This document shows positions 61,722 to 64,000 of a stretch of DNA of 64,000 nucleotides, one piece after another. A model generated the notes under the pieces. It had not been told where the DNA came from, ran no database searches, and saw only the letters and a list, made by a program, of their open reading frames with translations. Every line of letters starts with the position of its first letter. Positions within the stretch are counted from its first letter, which is position 1. Position numbers and translations under genes: made by a program. The stretch covers positions 186,001-250,000 of the forward strand of contig JAEFAE010000001.1 of NCBI GenBank assembly GCA_016291135.1, given 5' to 3'. Source of the stretch: Bacteroidales bacterium. Its GTDB lineage: Bacteria; Bacteroidota; Bacteroidia; Bacteroidales; F082.

Positions 61722-63308
61722 TCAGATCTTGATGTCGTCGCCGTTGGCGTTCTGGAAATTGTACTGCAGCATGTGGAACTCGGGCATGGCCTGCACCTTG
61801 AAGGATTTGCCATATTTCTTCATCCACTTGCGCCGGATCGAAAACCAGCCTTTGGTGAGGTAAGCCTCAATGAAGGGATGGACCTGCAGGGTGATGTGGT
61901 TCTCGTTTTGGTCGAGCAGCAGGTACTTGAGGTTGTTTTCGATTTCGTCAATGTAAAGGATGGCAGGGCGGATCTTGCCTTCGCCGTCGCACACGGGGCA
62001 TTTTTCCTGCACTTGTACTTCCGTGGCGGGACGCACGCGCTGACGGGTGATCTGGATAAGGCCGAACTTGGTGGCCGGGAGGATGGTGTGTTTGGCGCGG
62101 TCGCGTGCCATCTCCTGGCAAAGGACGTCGAACAGTTCCTTGCGGTGCGACGCCTCGCGCATGTCGATGAAATCGACGATGATGATGCCTCCCATGTCGC
62201 GCAGCCGCAGCTGGCGGGCAATCTCCTTGGCAGCTTCTATGTTGACCAGAAGCGCGTTCTCTTCCTGCGTGTTTTCCTTATTGACGCGGTGGCCGCTGTT
62301 CACGTCGATGACGTGCATGGCCTCGGTGTGTTCAATGATGAGGTAAACACCGTTTCTGATGGTGACCACCTTCCCGAAGAGGCCCTTGATCTGCTTGGAA
62401 ACGCCGAAGTTGTCGAAAATGGGCTCCTTGCCCTTGTACAGCTTGACGATTTCGGTCTTCTGGGGTGCGATGGTCTGGATGTAACTCCGAATGTCTTCAT
62501 AAAGTGACTCGTCGTTCAGGTAAATGTTGTTGAACGACTCGTTCAGTAGATCGCGCAGCAAGACGGCAGTCTGGGCCTGTTCGCTGACCATGCGGCCCGA
62601 GGTGGTCATCTTCTTCATCTCGGTGACGCAGCGTTCCCACTTCTCTACGAGTGACTTGAGGTCTGCGTCGAGATCGGCCACCTTCTTGTTTTCGGCCACG
62701 GTACGGATAATGACTCCATAGTTGGCGGGGCGGATGCTCTGGATCAGGCGTTTCAGGCGGCTTCTTTCCTCGCCGCTGCGGATTTTTTGGGATACCGAGA
62801 TGCGGTTGGAAAACGGCACCAAAACGATGTAGCGTCCGGCAAAGGAGATCTCTGCCGAAATGCGCGGTCCCTTGGTGGAGATGGGCTCCTTGGCGATCTG
62901 CACCGGGATGAGGTCGCCGGCGTTGAGGATCGACCCGATCTTGCCGTTTTTGTCGATGTCGGGCTCGAGCTTGATCTTGTCCATGGTAACCTCGCCCGAC
63001 TTGTCCGCAGCGATCATGCTCTTGAACTTGAGCAGGGAACGGATCTGGGGGCCGAGATCGAGGTAATGCAGGAAAGCCTCCTTCTCGTAACCGACATCCA
63101 CGAAGGCGGCGTTGAGCCCGGGAAGGATCTTCTTGACCCTGCCCAGGTAGACGTCACCCACCGCAAATTGGTTGTTGCTTTTCTCTTTGTGAAGTTCGAC
63201 AAGTACCTTGTCCTCCAACAGAGCGATGTCAACCTCCGAAGCGCGGGCGTTGACAACCAACTCCCGCTCCACCGTCTTGACTTGGATTTGCTGTTGTTCT
63301 TCAGCCAT
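61722..63308 (-). CDS. rng: Ribonuclease E/G family endoribonuclease
   Basis: Endonuclease of RNA decay and rRNA maturation. An S1 domain (VGDVYLGRVKKILPGLNAAFV) lies near residues 45-70, with a 5'-sensor/RNase H-like region and the DNase I-like catalytic part carrying the metal-binding Asp residues in MHVIDVNSG and GGIIIVDFIDM. The zinc-link CPVCDGEGK follows near residue 435. It is 528 residues, so it is RNase G-like, without the degradosome scaffold. No promoter box lies in the 121-base leader. Confidence 0.94.
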   Translation of the reverse strand: MAEEQQQIQVKTVERELVVNARASEVDIALLEDKVLVELHKEKSNNQFAVGDVYLGRVKKILPGLNAAFVDVGYEKEAFLHYLDLGPQIRSLLKFKSMIAADKSGEVTMDKIKLEPDIDKNGKIGSILNAGDLIPVQIAKEPISTKGPRISAEISFAGRYIVLVPFSNRISVSQKIRSGEERSRLKRLIQSIRPANYGVIIRTVAENKKVADLDADLKSLVEKWERCVTEMKKMTTSGRMVSEQAQTAVLLRDLLNESFNNIYLNDESLYEDIRSYIQTIAPQKTEIVKLYKGKEPIFDNFGVSKQIKGLFGKVVTIRNGVYLIIEHTEAMHVIDVNSGHRVNKENTQEENALLVNIEAAKEIARQLRLRDMGGIIIVDFIDMREASHRKELFDVLCQEMARDRAKHTILPATKFGLIQITRQRVRPATEVQVQEKCPVCDGEGKIRPAILYIDEIENNLKYLLLDQNENHITLQVHPFIEAYLTKGWFSIRRKWMKKYGKSFKVQAMPEFHMLQYNFQNANGDDIKI

Positions 63309-63355
63309 TTTCAGTGTTGCTTTGAGGTTAACGTTTACATTGCTTCAATAAAACA

Positions 63356-63401
63356 ATAACACAACATTGTATTTTTTTTGAAAGATGCAATGCTGTGTTA
63401 T
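63356..63401 (-). promoter_or_regulatory. Long hairpin in the gap between the small basic protein and rng
   Basis: On the minus strand, ATAACACAGCATTG pairs with CAATGTTGTGTTAT over 14 bp including one G.U pair that would be an A.C mismatch on the other strand, so it is shaped for the minus transcript. The tail after it is T-rich but not a clean T-run. Confidence 0.6.
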
Positions 63402-63429
63402 CAAATTGACGACTTCTTAAGAAGAAAGC

Positions 63430-63519
63430 TTATTTCTTCTTGTGTCTGTCCTTTCTCAAGCGTTTTTTGCGCTTGTGCGTTGACATCTTATGTCTCTTGT
63501 GTTTTTTACCGTTTGGCAT
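63430..63519 (-). CDS. 29-residue highly basic protein (AURKAIP1/COX24, mS38-like)
   Basis: The short frame reads MPNGKKHKRHKMSTHKRKKR and ends with a further nine residues, LRKDRHKKK; more than half of the residues are Lys, Arg or His. I recognise it as the tiny Bacteroidetes proteins annotated as AURKAIP1/COX24-domain, related to mitochondrial ribosomal protein mS38, so a small-subunit ribosomal role is likely. It sits 30 bases after the HU gene and before rng on the same strand. The start ATG is the only one and no strong Shine-Dalgarno is visible. Confidence 0.8.
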   Translation of the reverse strand: MPNGKKHKRHKMSTHKRKKRLRKDRHKKK

Positions 63520-63549
63520 AGTATTGTGATTTTACGTAAAATGTTCAAA

Positions 63550-63822
63550 TTACTTAACAGCGTTCATGAAAGTCTTAGCGGGCTTGAAGGCCGGAATCTT
63601 GTGGGCCGGGATGGTGATGGCGACGTTCTTGGAGATATTTCTTCCGGTTTTTTCAGCACGCGTCTTGATGATGAAACTGCCAAAACCTCTCAGATAAACA
63701 TTGTCACCTTTGGCCATGGAGGCTTTCACCACTTCCATGAAGTTCTCGACTACCGTCTGGACAGCACCTTTCTCGATTCCAGTCTTACCGGCGATTTCGG
63801 CTACGATTTCTGCTTTGGTCAT
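63550..63822 (-). CDS. hup: HU-family DNA-binding protein
   Basis: A 90-residue nucleoid protein that bends and wraps DNA as a dimer. The helical N-terminus (MTKAEIVAEIAGKTGIEKG) and the DNA-binding beta-arm (LRGFGSFIIKTRAEKTGRN, then IPAHKIPAFKPAK) match the HU/IHF signature. It is the first gene of a probable hup-small basic protein-rng operon with the box at 63875. Confidence 0.96.
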   Translation of the reverse strand: MTKAEIVAEIAGKTGIEKGAVQTVVENFMEVVKASMAKGDNVYLRGFGSFIIKTRAEKTGRNISKNVAITIPAHKIPAFKPAKTFMNAVK

Positions 63823-63874
63823 TTCTTTGCTTTTTTTAAAGGGTTATTGTTTTGGATTGTTTTAAATTTGCCGG

Positions 63875-63882
63875 CAAAGGTA
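63875..63882 (-). promoter_or_regulatory. -7 box for the hup operon
   Basis: TACCTTTG on the minus strand, 52 bases before the ATG at 63822. Confidence 0.64.
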
Positions 63883-63959
63883 CGAACATTTTTCATTCCT
63901 CCTAAAAGAATTTGATTTTTTTTCTTCTAATGAACTCAAAATAAACCATTTCGAACCCC

Positions 63960-64000
63960 ATGGAGCGCTTGCAACAAACCCTTGCCCAATGGTATGGACA
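63960..64000 (+). CDS. Start of a gene, probably A/G-specific adenine glycosylase MutY (truncated by window)
   Basis: The ATG at 63960 opens MERLQQTLAQWYG before the window ends. The Leu-x-x-Trp-Tyr pattern near residue 8 is how MutY proteins begin (short helix before the LPWR motif), and mutY divergent from an HU gene is a familiar Bacteroidetes arrangement. With 13 residues this is only a suggestion. No TAnnTTTG box is visible upstream. Confidence 0.4.
   Translation, partial: MERLQQTLAQWYG

Noticed and set aside
1-64000. CRISPR array, insertion sequence or prophage
   Set aside because: No regularly spaced direct repeats, transposase, integrase or phage genes were found on either strand.

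Overview
The window is a gene-dense chromosomal segment of a Bacteroidetes bacterium, most likely in the order Bacteroidales, with fairly high G+C for that group. The evidence is the promoter box TAnnTTTG in front of about 25 genes, the near absence of Shine-Dalgarno sequences, type IX secretion (T9SS) parts (SprA/Sov translocon, Plug protein, PorV-family barrel, a cargo protein with a T9SS tail), a TonB-dependent receptor with a carboxypeptidase-like N-terminal domain, a GH92 alpha-mannosidase lipoprotein, and a periplasm-leading ExbB with two ExbD proteins. No CRISPR array, insertion sequence, prophage or rRNA gene is visible, and no stretch over 300 bases lacks a gene.

Layout. 1-2.4 kb: end of a tandem-repeat protein, polyprenyl diphosphate synthase, a lipoprotein. 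2.4-8.7 kb: pyrophosphate-type phosphofructokinase, GH92 mannosidase, a secreted Asp-box propeller with a T9SS tail. 8.8-13.5 kb: PriA and the T9SS Plug protein in one operon, then an outer-membrane barrel. 13.5-14.4 kb: GreA and a HIT protein. 14.5-23.9 kb: a three-gene operon (TonB-dependent receptor, 1479-residue secreted protein, PorV/PorQ-family barrel), the best candidate here for an under-described surface system. 24.1-24.9 kb: two small divergent lipoproteins. 25.1-31.8 kb: DAHP synthase/chorismate mutase, AsnRS, RpoN, RuvB, a SPOR protein, DeoC. 31.9-36.5 kb: hexapeptide acyltransferase, Adk, Hpt, PurE, a low-GC lipoprotein and an M16 peptidase, with two copies of a long structured inverted-repeat element. 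36.6-39.6 kb: outer-membrane protein, WaaA, CorA. 39.7-49.3 kb: ruvA-sov-gcvH-vanZ-like-tonB. 49.4-54.8 kb: UvrC, ThiL, CPBP protease, Dus, HAD hydrolase. 54.9-57.5 kb: tRNA(CAT), the ExbB/ExbD cluster, tRNA-Ser(GGA). 57.5-64 kb: asparaginase, TatD, HflX, TrpRS, RNase E/G, a 29-residue basic protein, HU, and the first codons of a probable MutY.

Functional threads. Outer-membrane export and import dominate: Sov and Plug belong to the T9SS translocon; the PorV-like barrel, the 1479-residue protein and the propeller are likely clients or partners; TonB with ExbB/ExbD energises receptors such as the one at 20-24 kb. The rest is housekeeping: recombination and repair (RuvA, RuvB, PriA, UvrC), nucleotide salvage and synthesis (Adk, Hpt, PurE, DeoC), translation (AsnRS, TrpRS, tRNAs, Dus) and RNA turnover.

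Points that go beyond routine annotation: an intrinsic-terminator-like hairpin between the greA promoter and greA; a pair of intergenic elements whose stems differ in sequence but keep pairing; promoter boxes only 4 nt before some start codons; back-to-back promoter boxes; and a possible small RNA at 25.0 kb. All are read by eye from the sequence; no alignment or folding program was run.
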